DNA of 64,000 bases from an uncultured Lachnospiraceae bacterium (GTDB lineage Bacteria; Bacillota; Clostridia; Lachnospirales; Lachnospiraceae): NCBI GenBank assembly GCA_910578885.1, contig CAJTSH010000007.1, forward strand, positions 1-64,000, given 5' to 3'. A program made the position numbers and the translations under genes. Below, in pieces: positions 36,524 to 46,568 of the stretch (position 1 is its first letter; each line of letters starts with the position of its first letter). A model generated the notes under the pieces. The model saw only the letters and a list, made by a program, of their open reading frames with translations, ran no database searches and was not told the origin of the DNA.

Positions 36524-38269
36524 ATGAAGATAAAGCCCAAACTGATAATGAAAGGAATACGGTGTCTGAAGCAGTACGGACCCAGAGAATGTATGATTCG
36601 GGCAGCGGAACATTTAAAGCCGGAAGAAGTACCTTATGGTCCTTGGTTTGAGAAGCATAAATTAAAAGAAGAAGAATGGACAAAGCAGCGCGAAGATTCT
36701 GAAAATTGGAAAATGCGCCCGCTAGTCAGTATTTGTGTTCCGCTTTATAAGACGCCGGAAAAGTACCTCTGTGAGATGATAGAATCTGTGAGAAACCAGA
36801 CGTATTCAAACTGGCAGTTATGTCTGGCGGACGGCACCGAAGACGACAGTGTAGAGCATGTGGCAGAGAAATACTGCAAGGAAGATCGGCGGATCTGTTA
36901 TGAGCATTTAAAGGAGAATCTTGGAATTGCGGAAAATACGAATGCAGCGTTTGCACTTGCCAAAGGTGAGTGGATTGGACTGCTGGACCATGACGATATC
37001 CTTGCACCGGAGGCATTGTATGAAGTTCTGGCGGCAGCCGGAGCGGCGGTTGCTTCTGCGTCTATGGTTGGACGGAATCGAAAGGGGAACTCACAACCGG
37101 CAGATGTGGTGTATACGGACGAAGATAAAGTGTCCGAGGATTTGAAACAGCATTTTCAGCCGCATTTTAAGCCGGATTTTAATCCGGATCTGCTGTGCTC
37201 CAATAATTATATCACGCATTTTTTTGTGGTGAGACGTGAGCTTGTAGAGCAGGTTGGCGGATTCCGCAGAGAGTACGACGGTTCTCAGGATTATGATTTT
37301 ATTTTCCGTTGTACGGATGCCGCAAGGCGAATCGTACACGTACCGAGGATTTTGTACCATTGGAGAACCTCGTCAGGTTCCACAGCAGATAATCCTGCAA
37401 GCAAGATGTATGCGTATGAGGCCGGCAAGCGGGCGATTGAGGAACACTTGCGTGCGAGAGGGATTGCGGCCGAGGTAAGCCATACCAAGAGCCTGGGTTT
37501 TTATAGAGTGAAATATCAACTGGAGGGAGAGCCTCTTATCACGATTGTCATAGCCAATGTAAATGGAGACGACGCATTGGATCAATGTATGCGTTCCATA
37601 CGGGCAGGCAGCTATAAGAATTATGAAGTGGTGGTTGTAGAAAACAATGGTTCGGACGGCTATAATTACGGAGTTGCTCAGGCCAAGGGCGAATATGTGG
37701 TTTTGCTGGACAGCCGTGTTACGATTTTAACGGAGGATTGGCTGGAAGAACTGGCAGGACATTGCCGGCAGGAGAGAACAGCGGCGGCAGGCTGTAAGCT
37801 TCTCTATCCGGACGGAACGGTCTATCATGCAGGTATTGTGGTAGGAATTGGAGAAATTGCCCATAATATGTTTAACGGAATGAGGGGCGGTTATTACGGA
37901 TATATGCACAGAGCCGGCGTGCAGATGAATTACAGTGCGGTTGATCTTGCATGTATGATGGTGAAAAAAAGCGTATTTGATGAGGTGGGAGGACTGAATC
38001 ATGCGCTCTCCCATTGGGCAGATGTGGATTTGGGACTCAAGATGGGACAGGCGGGATACCGGGTGGTCTATACGCCTTATGTAAAAGCGCGCTATGACAT
38101 TTCAAAGCAAAAGACGGCAAAAGGACAAACTGACACCGTTTCCGGTAAAACAGCGTCTGCCGCTTATATGAAAGAGCATTGGGCAAGAATATTTGAAGAG
38201 GGAGACGCCTGCTATAATCCCAATTTTTCAAAGGAAAAGGCGGATTACAGCCTGTCAGATGAGGCTTAG
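36524..38269 (+). CDS. Glycosyltransferase with two GT2 domains
   Basis: A 581-residue protein with a first GT2 domain (about 65-310; VSICVPLYKTP, GLLDHDD and YTDEDK) and a second (about 340-560; ITIVIANVNG and VVVVENNGSDG), a layout known from rhamnan and O-antigen synthesis enzymes. The first domain has complete DxD-like motifs; the second has LLDSRVT at that place and may differ in activity. The start at 36524 is the first ATG after the zinc-ribbon stop; the ribosome binding site is weak. It likely extends a surface polysaccharide. Confidence 0.88.
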   Translation: MKIKPKLIMKGIRCLKQYGPRECMIRAAEHLKPEEVPYGPWFEKHKLKEEEWTKQREDSENWKMRPLVSICVPLYKTPEKYLCEMIESVRNQTYSNWQLCLADGTEDDSVEHVAEKYCKEDRRICYEHLKENLGIAENTNAAFALAKGEWIGLLDHDDILAPEALYEVLAAAGAAVASASMVGRNRKGNSQPADVVYTDEDKVSEDLKQHFQPHFKPDFNPDLLCSNNYITHFFVVRRELVEQVGGFRREYDGSQDYDFIFRCTDAARRIVHVPRILYHWRTSSGSTADNPASKMYAYEAGKRAIEEHLRARGIAAEVSHTKSLGFYRVKYQLEGEPLITIVIANVNGDDALDQCMRSIRAGSYKNYEVVVVENNGSDGYNYGVAQAKGEYVVLLDSRVTILTEDWLEELAGHCRQERTAAAGCKLLYPDGTVYHAGIVVGIGEIAHNMFNGMRGGYYGYMHRAGVQMNYSAVDLACMMVKKSVFDEVGGLNHALSHWADVDLGLKMGQAGYRVVYTPYVKARYDISKQKTAKGQTDTVSGKTASAAYMKEHWARIFEEGDACYNPNFSKEKADYSLSDEA

Positions 38270-38307
38270 AACACATTTTTTTCACAAAAACTTAAGAAAA
38301 AATTCGG

Positions 38308-38336
38308 TTGTTGTTTTGAGAAGCATATTGTATTAT
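38308..38336 (+). promoter_or_regulatory. Promoter before the phosphoglycosyltransferase gene
   Basis: TTGTTG at 38308-38313 and TATTAT at 38331-38336 are 17 bp apart, leaving a leader of about 130 nt before the start at 38476. I see no riboswitch or strong hairpin in that leader. Confidence 0.5.
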
Positions 38337-38475
38337 GAGTATAAATTACAGGAAAATTTTAGTTACTGGAATGACTGAAGTGAGTGAACAATAACAAATT
38401 TTACAATCTATGTTTGAAAAGTTCTGAAGCAAAAAGGCCCCATTCTTTGCCGGAATAGCTTTGATGAGGTAGAAG

Positions 38476-39885
38476 ATGTATAAGAGAGAAAAAAGAAGCT
38501 GGATGAAGCATTTGGATTTTACGGTAGTAGATATCATTTGCTTACAGCTTGCGTTTATTATTTCATATTTTATCCGACTGGGCTTGGAACTGCCATACAG
38601 CAATGAGCCATATGAAAGGCTGGCGGTGGTCCTTGTTTTAATTGATATCTGCGTTGTGTTCTTTATGGAGTCCTACAAAGGGATTCTCAGAAGAAATCAT
38701 ACGCAGGAATTAAGGTCTGTTGTGATTAATTGTACAACGGTCTTTCTTGGGATGCTGTTATATATGTATGCGACGAAGCAGTCAGAAGTCTACTCCAGAC
38801 AGATGCTATTTGTATACTGGGGGCTGTCTGTCGCATTTGAATATGTCGTGCACTGCGGACTAAAGAGGCTGATACGAAGAAGGCTTAGGAGTGCAAAGAA
38901 CCAGTCGGTCATGATTATTGTAACAACGGATGAGCTGGTGGAACAGTGTATCCGGGACTTCGAGGACAACCGGTATCGGGAATATGTCATTCGGGGAATC
39001 GTAATTGTGGATAAGGACCGGCAGGGCGATGTTATCCGTAAGATTCCGGTGGTTGCAAATGCGGATAATTTTTTTGACTATGTCAGAACCAATGTGGTGG
39101 ACGAGGTGTTTATCAACGGCAATTCGATTAGCAGCAGCGAGGCGTTGGCAGAGGATTTGCTTGAAATGGGAGTAACCGTCCATTTTAAGCTGGTACATGA
39201 ATCCAAGATGATGCCGAATAAGGTGATAGAAGAATGCGGAAAATATATGGTGCTTACTTCCAGCATGTGCATTGCTTCACCAAGACAGCTGTTTATCAAG
39301 CGCTGTATGGATATTCTGGGAAGTCTGGTGGGGCTTGTGTTTATGGGAATTGCGTATGTCGTATTTGCACCGCTGGTAAAGTTCCAGTCTCCGGGGCCGA
39401 TTTTCTTTTCACAGATTCGTATGGGAAAAAACGGCAGAAAATTTAAAATTTATAAATTCCGTTCCATGGACATGGATGCGGAACAACGGAAGCAGGAACT
39501 TTTGTCAGAGAATGAAATGGATGGGCTGATGTTTAAAATGGAGGATGATCCACGTATTTTTCCGATAGGAAAGTTTATGAGGAAATATTCGATTGATGAG
39601 CTTCCGCAATTCTGGAATATTTTAAAAGGAGACATGAGTCTGGTGGGAACAAGGCCGCCTACCGTCGATGAATTTGAACAATATAAGGCACATCACCGCG
39701 CAAGGCTTGGAATTAAGCCGGGATTGACAGGAATGTGGCAGGTCAGCGGCCGAAGTGAAATTCATGATTTTGAAGAGGTGGTAAAGCTGGATACCCAGTA
39801 TATATCGAACTGGAATCTGGGACTGGATATGAAGATACTGTTTAAGACAATTCAGGTTGTATTATTGGGACGAGGTGCTGAGTAG
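38476..39885 (+). CDS. Polyprenyl-phosphate phosphoglycosyltransferase (initiating sugar transferase)
   Basis: A 469-residue WbaP/CpsE-like enzyme. Four to five N-terminal membrane segments (residues 10-130) and a CoA-binding-like domain precede the catalytic part (from about 275), with KRCMDILGS, SPGPIFFSQIRMG, KFRSMDMDAE and GLTGMWQVSGR. It moves a sugar phosphate to undecaprenyl phosphate, the first step of polysaccharide synthesis. The two following genes encode glycosyltransferases, making a small polymer operon that ends near the LCP gene. Confidence 0.94.
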   Translation: MYKREKRSWMKHLDFTVVDIICLQLAFIISYFIRLGLELPYSNEPYERLAVVLVLIDICVVFFMESYKGILRRNHTQELRSVVINCTTVFLGMLLYMYATKQSEVYSRQMLFVYWGLSVAFEYVVHCGLKRLIRRRLRSAKNQSVMIIVTTDELVEQCIRDFEDNRYREYVIRGIVIVDKDRQGDVIRKIPVVANADNFFDYVRTNVVDEVFINGNSISSSEALAEDLLEMGVTVHFKLVHESKMMPNKVIEECGKYMVLTSSMCIASPRQLFIKRCMDILGSLVGLVFMGIAYVVFAPLVKFQSPGPIFFSQIRMGKNGRKFKIYKFRSMDMDAEQRKQELLSENEMDGLMFKMEDDPRIFPIGKFMRKYSIDELPQFWNILKGDMSLVGTRPPTVDEFEQYKAHHRARLGIKPGLTGMWQVSGRSEIHDFEEVVKLDTQYISNWNLGLDMKILFKTIQVVLLGRGAE

Positions 39886-39889
39886 GTAA

Positions 39890-40654
39890 ATGAATGACAT
39901 AAGTATCGCAATCGTGGCATATAATGACGAGCCGGATGTGCGCATAGCGGTGGAATCTATAGAAAGTCATACATCAGAGAGAATAAAGAAACATATTTAT
40001 ATTATTGACAACAGTGACATGGAAAATCATCTGAAGGAATTTACAGAGGGATTTTCTGATGTGTCTTATCTGTTTACGGGGAAAAATCTGGGATTTGGCG
40101 GAGGGCATAATTATGTGCTGAAGAGGCTGGATTCCAGATTTCATGCGATTGTGAATCCGGATATTATTTTGAATATGGATGCAATCAGCGTACTGATGGA
40201 ATTTATGCTGGAGGAAAATGTCGGCATGAGCGTTCCGCGAATTCTGGATGAGAAAGGGAATCTTTTGGAGGTATATCGGCAGGAACCTACGGTATTGGAT
40301 CTGTTCTTGCGGATGTTTGCAAAAAAATGTGCGAAAAAGCGTCAGGCATATCATACGATGCAGGATATGGATTATGAAAAATCGTTTCCGGTGCCCTTTG
40401 CACAGGGCAGCTTTCTGGTAGTTCGTACAGAGCTGTTTCGTCAGCTCGGCGGTTTTGATGAGCGTTACTTTTTGTATATGGAAGATGCAGATTTATGCAG
40501 GCGCATCAATGAGGTGTCGGAATTGCGTTATTGCCCCAAGGCAGCAGTGATACATAAGTGGGGAAAAGGCTCGCATAAGAAGTTCAAATTGTTTTGTATT
40601 CATGTGAAATCCATGATTGCCTACTTTGGAAAATGGGGGTGGAAGCTGATATGA
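39890..40654 (+). CDS. GT2 glycosyltransferase, rhamnosyltransferase-like
   Basis: A 254-residue GT2 enzyme with the IAIVAYNDE start, the NPDIILN metal motif, GFGGGHN and a C-terminal FDERYFLYMEDADL block typical of rhamnosyltransferases of the WbbL group. It is 4 bp after the phosphoglycosyltransferase and overlaps the next GT gene by ATGA, so translation is coupled. The donor sugar is inferred only from similarity. Confidence 0.88.
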   Translation: MNDISIAIVAYNDEPDVRIAVESIESHTSERIKKHIYIIDNSDMENHLKEFTEGFSDVSYLFTGKNLGFGGGHNYVLKRLDSRFHAIVNPDIILNMDAISVLMEFMLEENVGMSVPRILDEKGNLLEVYRQEPTVLDLFLRMFAKKCAKKRQAYHTMQDMDYEKSFPVPFAQGSFLVVRTELFRQLGGFDERYFLYMEDADLCRRINEVSELRYCPKAAVIHKWGKGSHKKFKLFCIHVKSMIAYFGKWGWKLI

Positions 40655-41373
40655 TAAGGGCATCCGTTGCAATGGTTACGTATAATGGAGAAAACTATGT
40701 GAGAGAACAGATAGAATCTATACTTGCCAGTATGGGGGAACAGGATGAACTCATAGTATCGGACGATGGTTCTACAGATAGGACAGTAGAAATAGTAAAG
40801 GAATATGAAGAAAAAGACACCCGAATCAGTGTGATAAAGGGACCAGGGAAAGGTGTAAAGCAGAATGTGGGCTGTGCGCTTGCAGCGTGCAAGGGAAAAT
40901 ACATTTTTCTTGCGGACCAGGATGATATCTGGGAAAAGGGGAAAATAGATAAGATAATCCGTGCGTTTATGGAAACGGGCTGCGGAGTCGTGGTACATGA
41001 TGCAGTGGTTATAAATGGGGATAATGGGGAGGTACTTTGCGATTCGTTTTACAGCATTAAGCACTCGGGAGCGGGAGCGGTCAAAAATATTTGGAGGAAC
41101 ACCTATGTGGGCTGCTGCATGGCGTTTCAGAAAGATCTGCTGGAGTACGTCCTGCCGATACCGGATACGATTGAGATGCACGACCAATGGATTGGCGTGA
41201 TCAATGATGCGCGCGGCACCGGCGCCTGCTTTTTGACGGATAAACTGCTGTATTACAGGAGACATGGAAAGAATACTTCCAGCATGAGGCATTATGGAAT
41301 CAAAAGGATGATTTCCAACCGAATTGCCTTTTTAAAAGCCCTTGGAAAAAGGCTGAGAGAATTAAAAGAATAA
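40651..41373 (+). CDS. GT2 glycosyltransferase
   Basis: A 240-residue GT2 enzyme with VAMVTYNGENYV, VSDDGSTDRT, LADQDDIW and a MHDQWIG block, as in capsule and teichoic-acid-like glycosyltransferases. The ATG at 40651 overlaps the preceding stop. It ends the polysaccharide operon before the LCP gene promoter. The sugar is unknown. Confidence 0.88.
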   Translation: MIRASVAMVTYNGENYVREQIESILASMGEQDELIVSDDGSTDRTVEIVKEYEEKDTRISVIKGPGKGVKQNVGCALAACKGKYIFLADQDDIWEKGKIDKIIRAFMETGCGVVVHDAVVINGDNGEVLCDSFYSIKHSGAGAVKNIWRNTYVGCCMAFQKDLLEYVLPIPDTIEMHDQWIGVINDARGTGACFLTDKLLYYRRHGKNTSSMRHYGIKRMISNRIAFLKALGKRLRELKE

Positions 41374-41404
41374 AAGAAAATACATGCTGATAAGACAGGT
41401 GATA

Positions 41405-41433
41405 TTGACACCGGGAAAAAACTGGTATATATT
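41405..41433 (+). promoter_or_regulatory. Promoter of the first LCP gene
   Basis: TTGACA at 41405-41410 and TATATT at 41428-41433 are spaced exactly 17 bp apart, 44 bp before the start codon. It is the best sigma-70 promoter seen in the window. Confidence 0.75.
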
Positions 41434-41477
41434 TATAACGATTTTACTATTTTCGGGATAATGGATGGAGAACGCGC

Positions 41478-42611
41478 ATGGGTACGAAGAAGATATTGAC
41501 GAAGAAACAGAGAACAAAAAGAAGAATTATACTTTTTGCCATAGAGGTTTTGATTTTGCTGTTCTGCCTCTTGGGTGTATTTGTCTGGCAGAAGTTAAAT
41601 CAAATCGAACGTGATGAGGAGATTCCGGAGGAAGAATTAAAAATTAATGAATTAACTGCAACGACGAAGGAAGTGCTGAAGGGCTATACGAATATAGCGA
41701 TTTTTGGTTTGGACAATCGTTCGAACGGAAGTTTAGATTCGGGAAACAGCGATGTGATTATGATTGCAAGTATTAACAATGACACAAATGAGGTAAAGCT
41801 TGTATCTGTTTACCGGGATACTTATTTAGATACAGGGGACGGGACATTCCGTAAGGCGAATGCCGCCTACAACAGAGGCGGTCCCAAGATGGCGGTTGCC
41901 ATGCTGAATGCCAGCCTTGATCTGGATATCAAAAATTATGTGAGCGTAGATTTCCGGGCAGTCAGTGAAGCGGTGGATTTACTGGGCGGCGTTGAGATTA
42001 CCATAGAGCCGGAAGAGGTGGAGCTGCTGAACAGCTATACCCGGACGACCGCAGAAGTAACAGGGAAGAAAGCAAATTATATCAGCAGTGCAGGAACTTA
42101 TGTACTGGACGGCACGCAGGCGACAGGATATGCCCGTATCCGATATACTGCCGGAGATGATTACCGCAGAACAGAACGTCAGCGTACGGTGGTCGAGCAG
42201 ATGGTGAAAAAGGCAAAGCAGACGGATTTGGCTACGTTGAATAATATAATTGACGTGGTCTGCAGGGATATCAAGACAAATATGAGCAATAGTACAATTC
42301 TTAGCCTTGCGGCAGAGGCGATGAATTATGAGCTGGTGGACACACACGGATTCCCGTTTGAGTCCCATGCGGCCCGGGTAGGAACACAGGATGCAGTCGT
42401 CCCAACGGATCTGGAAATGAATGTAAAGGAACTGCACGAGTATCTTTTTGACGTGGATGATTATGAAACATCTAATATAGTAAAAGCGTATAGCAGAGAG
42501 ATTATCAATACAACGGGATTTACCAGAGCAAGTACGTCGCGGGATGACAATCCATTGGATGAAGTGGGGACAAAAGATGGAACTGAGACTTCGGTAAGTC
42601 CGCAAGAATGA
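41478..42611 (+). CDS. LytR-CpsA-Psr family glycopolymer transferase (first)
   Basis: A 377-residue protein with one N-terminal membrane segment (about 13-38) and an LCP domain with GNSDVIMIASIN, SVYRDTYLD and the YARIRYT/RRTERQR segment that binds the polyprenyl pyrophosphate. These proteins attach teichoic acid or capsule polymers to peptidoglycan. It follows the polysaccharide operon, so it may anchor that product. A terminator follows at 42625-42647. Confidence 0.94.
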   Translation: MGTKKILTKKQRTKRRIILFAIEVLILLFCLLGVFVWQKLNQIERDEEIPEEELKINELTATTKEVLKGYTNIAIFGLDNRSNGSLDSGNSDVIMIASINNDTNEVKLVSVYRDTYLDTGDGTFRKANAAYNRGGPKMAVAMLNASLDLDIKNYVSVDFRAVSEAVDLLGGVEITIEPEEVELLNSYTRTTAEVTGKKANYISSAGTYVLDGTQATGYARIRYTAGDDYRRTERQRTVVEQMVKKAKQTDLATLNNIIDVVCRDIKTNMSNSTILSLAAEAMNYELVDTHGFPFESHAARVGTQDAVVPTDLEMNVKELHEYLFDVDDYETSNIVKAYSREIINTTGFTRASTSRDDNPLDEVGTKDGTETSVSPQE

Positions 42612-42624
42612 TCTATAAGATATG

Positions 42625-42647
42625 GGAGGTGTCATAACGGCACCTCC
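42625..42647 (+). terminator. Terminator after the LCP gene
   Basis: A 7-bp GC-rich stem GGAGGTG and CACCTCC with a 9-nt loop is followed by TTTG. The T-run is short. Confidence 0.6.
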
Positions 42648-42713
42648 TTTGTAGGATAATTGTGTGTGAAGTATGATGTAAGGCAGATATGAGAATAAGC
42701 AGGAGGACAATTT

Positions 42714-44540
42714 ATGTGTGGTATAGTAGGTTATATAGGAGAAAGACCGGCAGCTCCGGTATTGTTGGATGGACTTTCCAAGCTGGAATACAGAGGATAT
42801 GATTCCGCCGGCATGGCAGTATATGATGGAGAAAAGATTAATTTTGCAAAGGCAACCGGAAGATTGAAGGTCTTGAGTGAATTGACGCACGACGGAGAAA
42901 CCATGCCGGGCAGTGCGGGAATCGGGCATACCAGATGGGCAACTCACGGAGCGCCGACGGATTCCAATGCACATCCGCATTTCAACAAAGAGAGGACGAT
43001 AGCAGTTGTACACAACGGCATCATTGAAAACTATGTCAAATTAAAGAAAAAGCTGACCGATAAAGGGTATGAGTTCTGCTCAGAGACAGATACAGAGGTG
43101 GTTGCGCATCTTTTGGATTATTATTATACGGGCGAACCTTTGGAAACGGTGGCTAAGATCATGCACCGGGTAGAGGGATCGTATGCACTTGGAATTATTT
43201 TTATGGATCATCCAGACGTTATATATTCTGTCCGCAAGGACAGTCCGTTGATTGTGGGCAGGGGAAAAGACGGGAACCTGATTGCTTCGGATGTACCGGC
43301 TGTGTTAAAATATACAAGAGAGGTCTGCTTTATTGAGAATGAAGAGATTGCCAAACTTTCCAGAGATGGAATTGAATTTTTCAATGTTGACGGGGATTTG
43401 ATTGAGAAGGATTTCAAGACAATCGAGTGGGATATCAATGCGGCGGAGAAAGGCGGCTATGAGCATTTCATGTTAAAGGAGATGTATGAGCAGCCAAAGA
43501 CAGTCCGGGATACCATGAATCCCCGTATCAAGGATGGACAGATTATCATTGATGAACTTGGAATGACGGAGGAAGAAATCCGCGCCATTCGGAAAATCCA
43601 TATTATTGCCTGTGGTTCTGCATACCATACAGGCGTTACCAGTAAGTATATCTTTGAGGGGCTTGCCAGAATTCCGGTAGAGGTAGATGTGGCGAGCGAG
43701 TTCCGTTATCGGAATCCGATTCTGGAAGAGGGGGCGCTGGTAATTATCATCAGCCAATCCGGTGAAACGGCAGATTCCCTTGCGGCACTCCGGGAGGCGA
43801 AAGCGCAGGGAGTGACGACGCTTGGAATTGTAAATGTGGTGGGCAGCTCCATCGCGAGAGAAGCAGATAAGATTATGTATACCTGGGCAGGACCGGAGAT
43901 TGCGGTGGCGACTACGAAGGCTTACAGTGCGCAGTTGATTGCACAGTATCTTCTTGCAATGAAATTTGCTCAGGTGAAGGGCAGATTGAGTGAAGATGGA
44001 TTGTCGGAAATGCTTCGGGATTTGAAGAGACTTCCGGATCAGATAGAACTGCTTTTGAACAACAAAGGGCGTATTCAGAAATTTGCAAACCGTTACATTG
44101 CAGCGAAGGATGTTTTCTTCATCGGTCGAGGGATTGACTATGCGATTTCATTGGAGGGCTCATTGAAATTAAAGGAGATTTCTTATATTCATTCCGAAGC
44201 GTATGCGGCGGGAGAGTTGAAGCATGGAACGATTTCGCTGATTGAGGATGGGACGCTGGTAGCAGCGGTCGCTACGCAGGATGAACTGTTTAAGAAGACG
44301 GTCAGCAATATCGTGGAGGTCCGGACCAGAGGAGCCTTCGTTATGGCAGTTACCAATGAAGGAAATACGGAGATTGAGAAGAACGCGGATTATGTCATTT
44401 ACATTCCGCAGACCAATAAGTATTTTACCAATTCCCTTGCAATTATTCCGCTTCAGCTTTTCAGTTATTATGTTTCTGTTGGCAAGGGCTGTGATGTGGA
44501 TAAGCCAAGAAATCTTGCAAAATCCGTTACGGTGGAATAG
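42714..44540 (+). CDS. glmS: Glutamine-fructose-6-phosphate aminotransferase
   Basis: A 608-residue GlmS. The mature N-terminal Cys2 (MCGIVGYIG) begins the glutaminase domain, with GHTRWATHG and NGIIENY. Two sugar isomerase domains follow, with SQSGETADSL, and the C-terminus DKPRNLAKSVTVE is intact. It makes glucosamine 6-phosphate for the wall. The 102-bp upstream gap holds the LCP terminator and shows no glmS ribozyme that I can recognise, unlike many Firmicutes. Confidence 0.97.
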   Translation: MCGIVGYIGERPAAPVLLDGLSKLEYRGYDSAGMAVYDGEKINFAKATGRLKVLSELTHDGETMPGSAGIGHTRWATHGAPTDSNAHPHFNKERTIAVVHNGIIENYVKLKKKLTDKGYEFCSETDTEVVAHLLDYYYTGEPLETVAKIMHRVEGSYALGIIFMDHPDVIYSVRKDSPLIVGRGKDGNLIASDVPAVLKYTREVCFIENEEIAKLSRDGIEFFNVDGDLIEKDFKTIEWDINAAEKGGYEHFMLKEMYEQPKTVRDTMNPRIKDGQIIIDELGMTEEEIRAIRKIHIIACGSAYHTGVTSKYIFEGLARIPVEVDVASEFRYRNPILEEGALVIIISQSGETADSLAALREAKAQGVTTLGIVNVVGSSIAREADKIMYTWAGPEIAVATTKAYSAQLIAQYLLAMKFAQVKGRLSEDGLSEMLRDLKRLPDQIELLLNNKGRIQKFANRYIAAKDVFFIGRGIDYAISLEGSLKLKEISYIHSEAYAAGELKHGTISLIEDGTLVAAVATQDELFKKTVSNIVEVRTRGAFVMAVTNEGNTEIEKNADYVIYIPQTNKYFTNSLAIIPLQLFSYYVSVGKGCDVDKPRNLAKSVTVE

Positions 44541-44611
44541 TTTTCAGTCTGGCGGTAATCGGGAAAACACAGATTTGTCACATTTTGCGGTTACAATATC
44601 TTTGAATATAT

Positions 44612-44640
44612 AGGAAACGGCAAATAAATTTACCGTTTCT
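44612..44640 (+). terminator. Terminator-like hairpin after glmS
   Basis: AGGAAACGG and CCGTTTCT pair around an A/T-rich inner part; the stem is followed by TATACC. It lies 71 bp after the glmS stop. Confidence 0.55.
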
Positions 44641-44685
44641 TATACCTTGGTGTTTACACTGTGGGAAGAAAAGGAGAATCGGGAT

Positions 44686-45999
44686 ATGGAAGAGAATGAA
44701 TGGGGCAAAGAACAGGAACAGACGCAGTATCGTTATGATATGCCTGATGAACAGAAAAATGATAGACCGGTGCAGAATGGCATGGCTGTCAAAATTACAA
44801 AATGTGCGGCAATAGCGCTTGTATTTGGAATCGTGGCAGGAGGCTCCTTTCAAGGCGTCAGGTACTTTTTTGACTGGGCGCTAGAGGAGGAGACACAGGA
44901 GAGTATTCAGCCGGAAAGACCCGCTGCTTCCTTGAATCGGGCACAGACGCCGGACACGGAGACAGCAGCTCAGGCGCTTAGCGTAAGCGGCGGATTGACA
45001 GATGTGTCCTTTATTGCAGACAATGTAATGCCTGCGATTGTGGCAATTACCAACATGTCCGAAGTGACCTATAGGACTTGGTTCGGGCAGGAACGGAATT
45101 TTGAGAGCGAGAGCGCCGGTTCCGGAATTATCGTGTCGCAGGATGAGGATTATCTGTATATTGCGACCAATAATCATGTGGTAGCGGATGCGGTCAATCT
45201 GACAGTGCAGTTTTGTGATGACAGTACAGTATCAGCCTATGTCAAAGGGACGGATGTCAGCAATGATCTTGCGGTTGTAGAAATAAAGCTTGCCGATATA
45301 GAGGCGGATACATTAAATCATATAAAAGTAGCGACGATTGGAAGTTCCGGGAATTTGCGGGTTGGCGAGGCGGCGGTTGCTATTGGCAATGCATTGGGCT
45401 ACGGACAGTCTGTGACAACCGGCATTATCAGCGCAGTAGACCGGGAGGTAAGCGTAGAGGATGAAACAACCGGCGCTGTTACGATAAATGAATTGATTCA
45501 GACGGACGCGGCAATCAATCCGGGAAACAGCGGAGGCGCATTATTAAATATGCGCGGCGAAGTCATAGGAATCAACACCATAAAATATTCTGATACGAAG
45601 GTAGAAGGGATGGGATATGCGATTCCGATTGATACGGCGTCACTGATTATCGAGAAGCTGATGAACCGGGAGCTGGTAAGTGAATCACAGACTGCATATC
45701 TGGGAGTATCCGGGGTAGATGTTTCCGATTCTGTTTCAAACTCCTATCATATGCCGGAGGGCGTTTATGTGTATCGGGTCGTGGAGGGTTCTCCAGCAGA
45801 TATTGCCGGAATTACGCAGGGAGATATTATTACTGAGTTCGACGGAAGCAAAGTGAGTTCGCGGCAGGAGTTAGAGGATCAGATGCAATACTATAAGGCG
45901 GGTACGCAGGTGGCAATCATCGTACAGCGCATTTCCAACGAGAATAACGGAACGTATCGGGAACAGGAGATAACGGTTACGTTAGGACGGAAGAATTAG
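44686..45999 (+). CDS. HtrA/DegP-type membrane serine protease with PDZ domain
   Basis: A 437-residue protein with a cytoplasmic charged start, one membrane segment (about 45-65), a trypsin-like protease domain (110-320) and a PDZ domain (340-430). The triad is His164 in NNHVVADA, Asp194 in SNDLAVVEI and Ser282 in NPGNSGGALL. It degrades misfolded exported proteins. ATG 44686 follows AAGGAGA; an upstream TTG has no support. Confidence 0.94.
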   Translation: MEENEWGKEQEQTQYRYDMPDEQKNDRPVQNGMAVKITKCAAIALVFGIVAGGSFQGVRYFFDWALEEETQESIQPERPAASLNRAQTPDTETAAQALSVSGGLTDVSFIADNVMPAIVAITNMSEVTYRTWFGQERNFESESAGSGIIVSQDEDYLYIATNNHVVADAVNLTVQFCDDSTVSAYVKGTDVSNDLAVVEIKLADIEADTLNHIKVATIGSSGNLRVGEAAVAIGNALGYGQSVTTGIISAVDREVSVEDETTGAVTINELIQTDAAINPGNSGGALLNMRGEVIGINTIKYSDTKVEGMGYAIPIDTASLIIEKLMNRELVSESQTAYLGVSGVDVSDSVSNSYHMPEGVYVYRVVEGSPADIAGITQGDIITEFDGSKVSSRQELEDQMQYYKAGTQVAIIVQRISNENNGTYREQEITVTLGRKN

Positions 46000-46050
46000 A
46001 GCGTGAATAAAAGAAATAATCATACACCCACAGGAAAGAAGGTGTTGTAT

Positions 46051-46263
46051 ATGAGTAATAGAGAAAGAATAATTGAATTGTTGGATGTCATACCAGATTA
46101 TAAAATCGGTTATGTGTTAGCATATGTTCAGGGTGTGGCAGCTGATGAAGAAGCAGACGATATTTTTTGTCGAAGAATGGTAGAAAACTATGAAAATGCA
46201 CCAGATGAAGACAAGGAAGAAATACCGCTTGAGGAATGTTTAAAGGAATGGGGGCTTGATTGA
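46051..46263 (+). CDS. Antitoxin-like small protein
   Basis: A 70-residue acidic protein with a helical start (IELLDVIPDYKIGYVLAYV) and an acidic tail. Its TGA overlaps the start of the RelE-like toxin gene by one base (TGATG). The start at 46051 has AGAAGG upstream. The family resembles short clostridial antitoxins of the RelB/DUF6290-like kind; no clear DNA-binding motif is seen. Confidence 0.75.
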   Translation: MSNRERIIELLDVIPDYKIGYVLAYVQGVAADEEADDIFCRRMVENYENAPDEDKEEIPLEECLKEWGLD

Positions 46264-46514
46264 TGTATCAAATTGTCATCAAAAAGAGAGCTAAAAAATT
46301 TATTGATAGGCTGCCCATAAATGAAAGGAGACGTGTTGTATCCGCAATAGAACAATTGCCAAACGGTGAGGATATAAAGAAACTAAAAGGATTTGACGAT
46401 TTGTTAAGGCTGCGTGTGGGCAATTATCGCATTGTGTATACTGTGGATAATGGAAAACTAATTGTTTATGTTATTGACATAGATAATCGTGGAGACATAT
46501 ATAAAAGGTATTGA
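46263..46514 (+). CDS. RelE/ParE-superfamily toxin
   Basis: An 83-residue basic protein with the RelE fold pattern: YQIVIKKRAKKFIDRLP helix, KKLKGFDDLLRLRVGNYRIVY strands and a DIDNRGDIYKRY tail. RelE proteins cleave ribosome-bound mRNA. The pair with the upstream antitoxin and the following terminator form a self-contained module. Confidence 0.88.
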   Translation: MYQIVIKKRAKKFIDRLPINERRRVVSAIEQLPNGEDIKKLKGFDDLLRLRVGNYRIVYTVDNGKLIVYVIDIDNRGDIYKRY

Positions 46515-46523
46515 GAAAAGAAA

Positions 46524-46568
46524 CGGGATAATTGTGCAACGCAGTGCGGTGCAATTATCCCGAATTTT
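46524..46568 (+). terminator. Rho-independent terminator after the toxin gene
   Basis: A perfect 11-bp stem CGGGATAATTG and CAATTATCCCG is followed by AATTTTTTA. It starts 10 bp after the toxin stop. Confidence 0.9.

Noticed and set aside
42612..42713. Possible glmS ribozyme upstream of glmS
   Set aside because: Only about 100 bp are available, they hold the LCP terminator, and I could not find the conserved ribozyme core.
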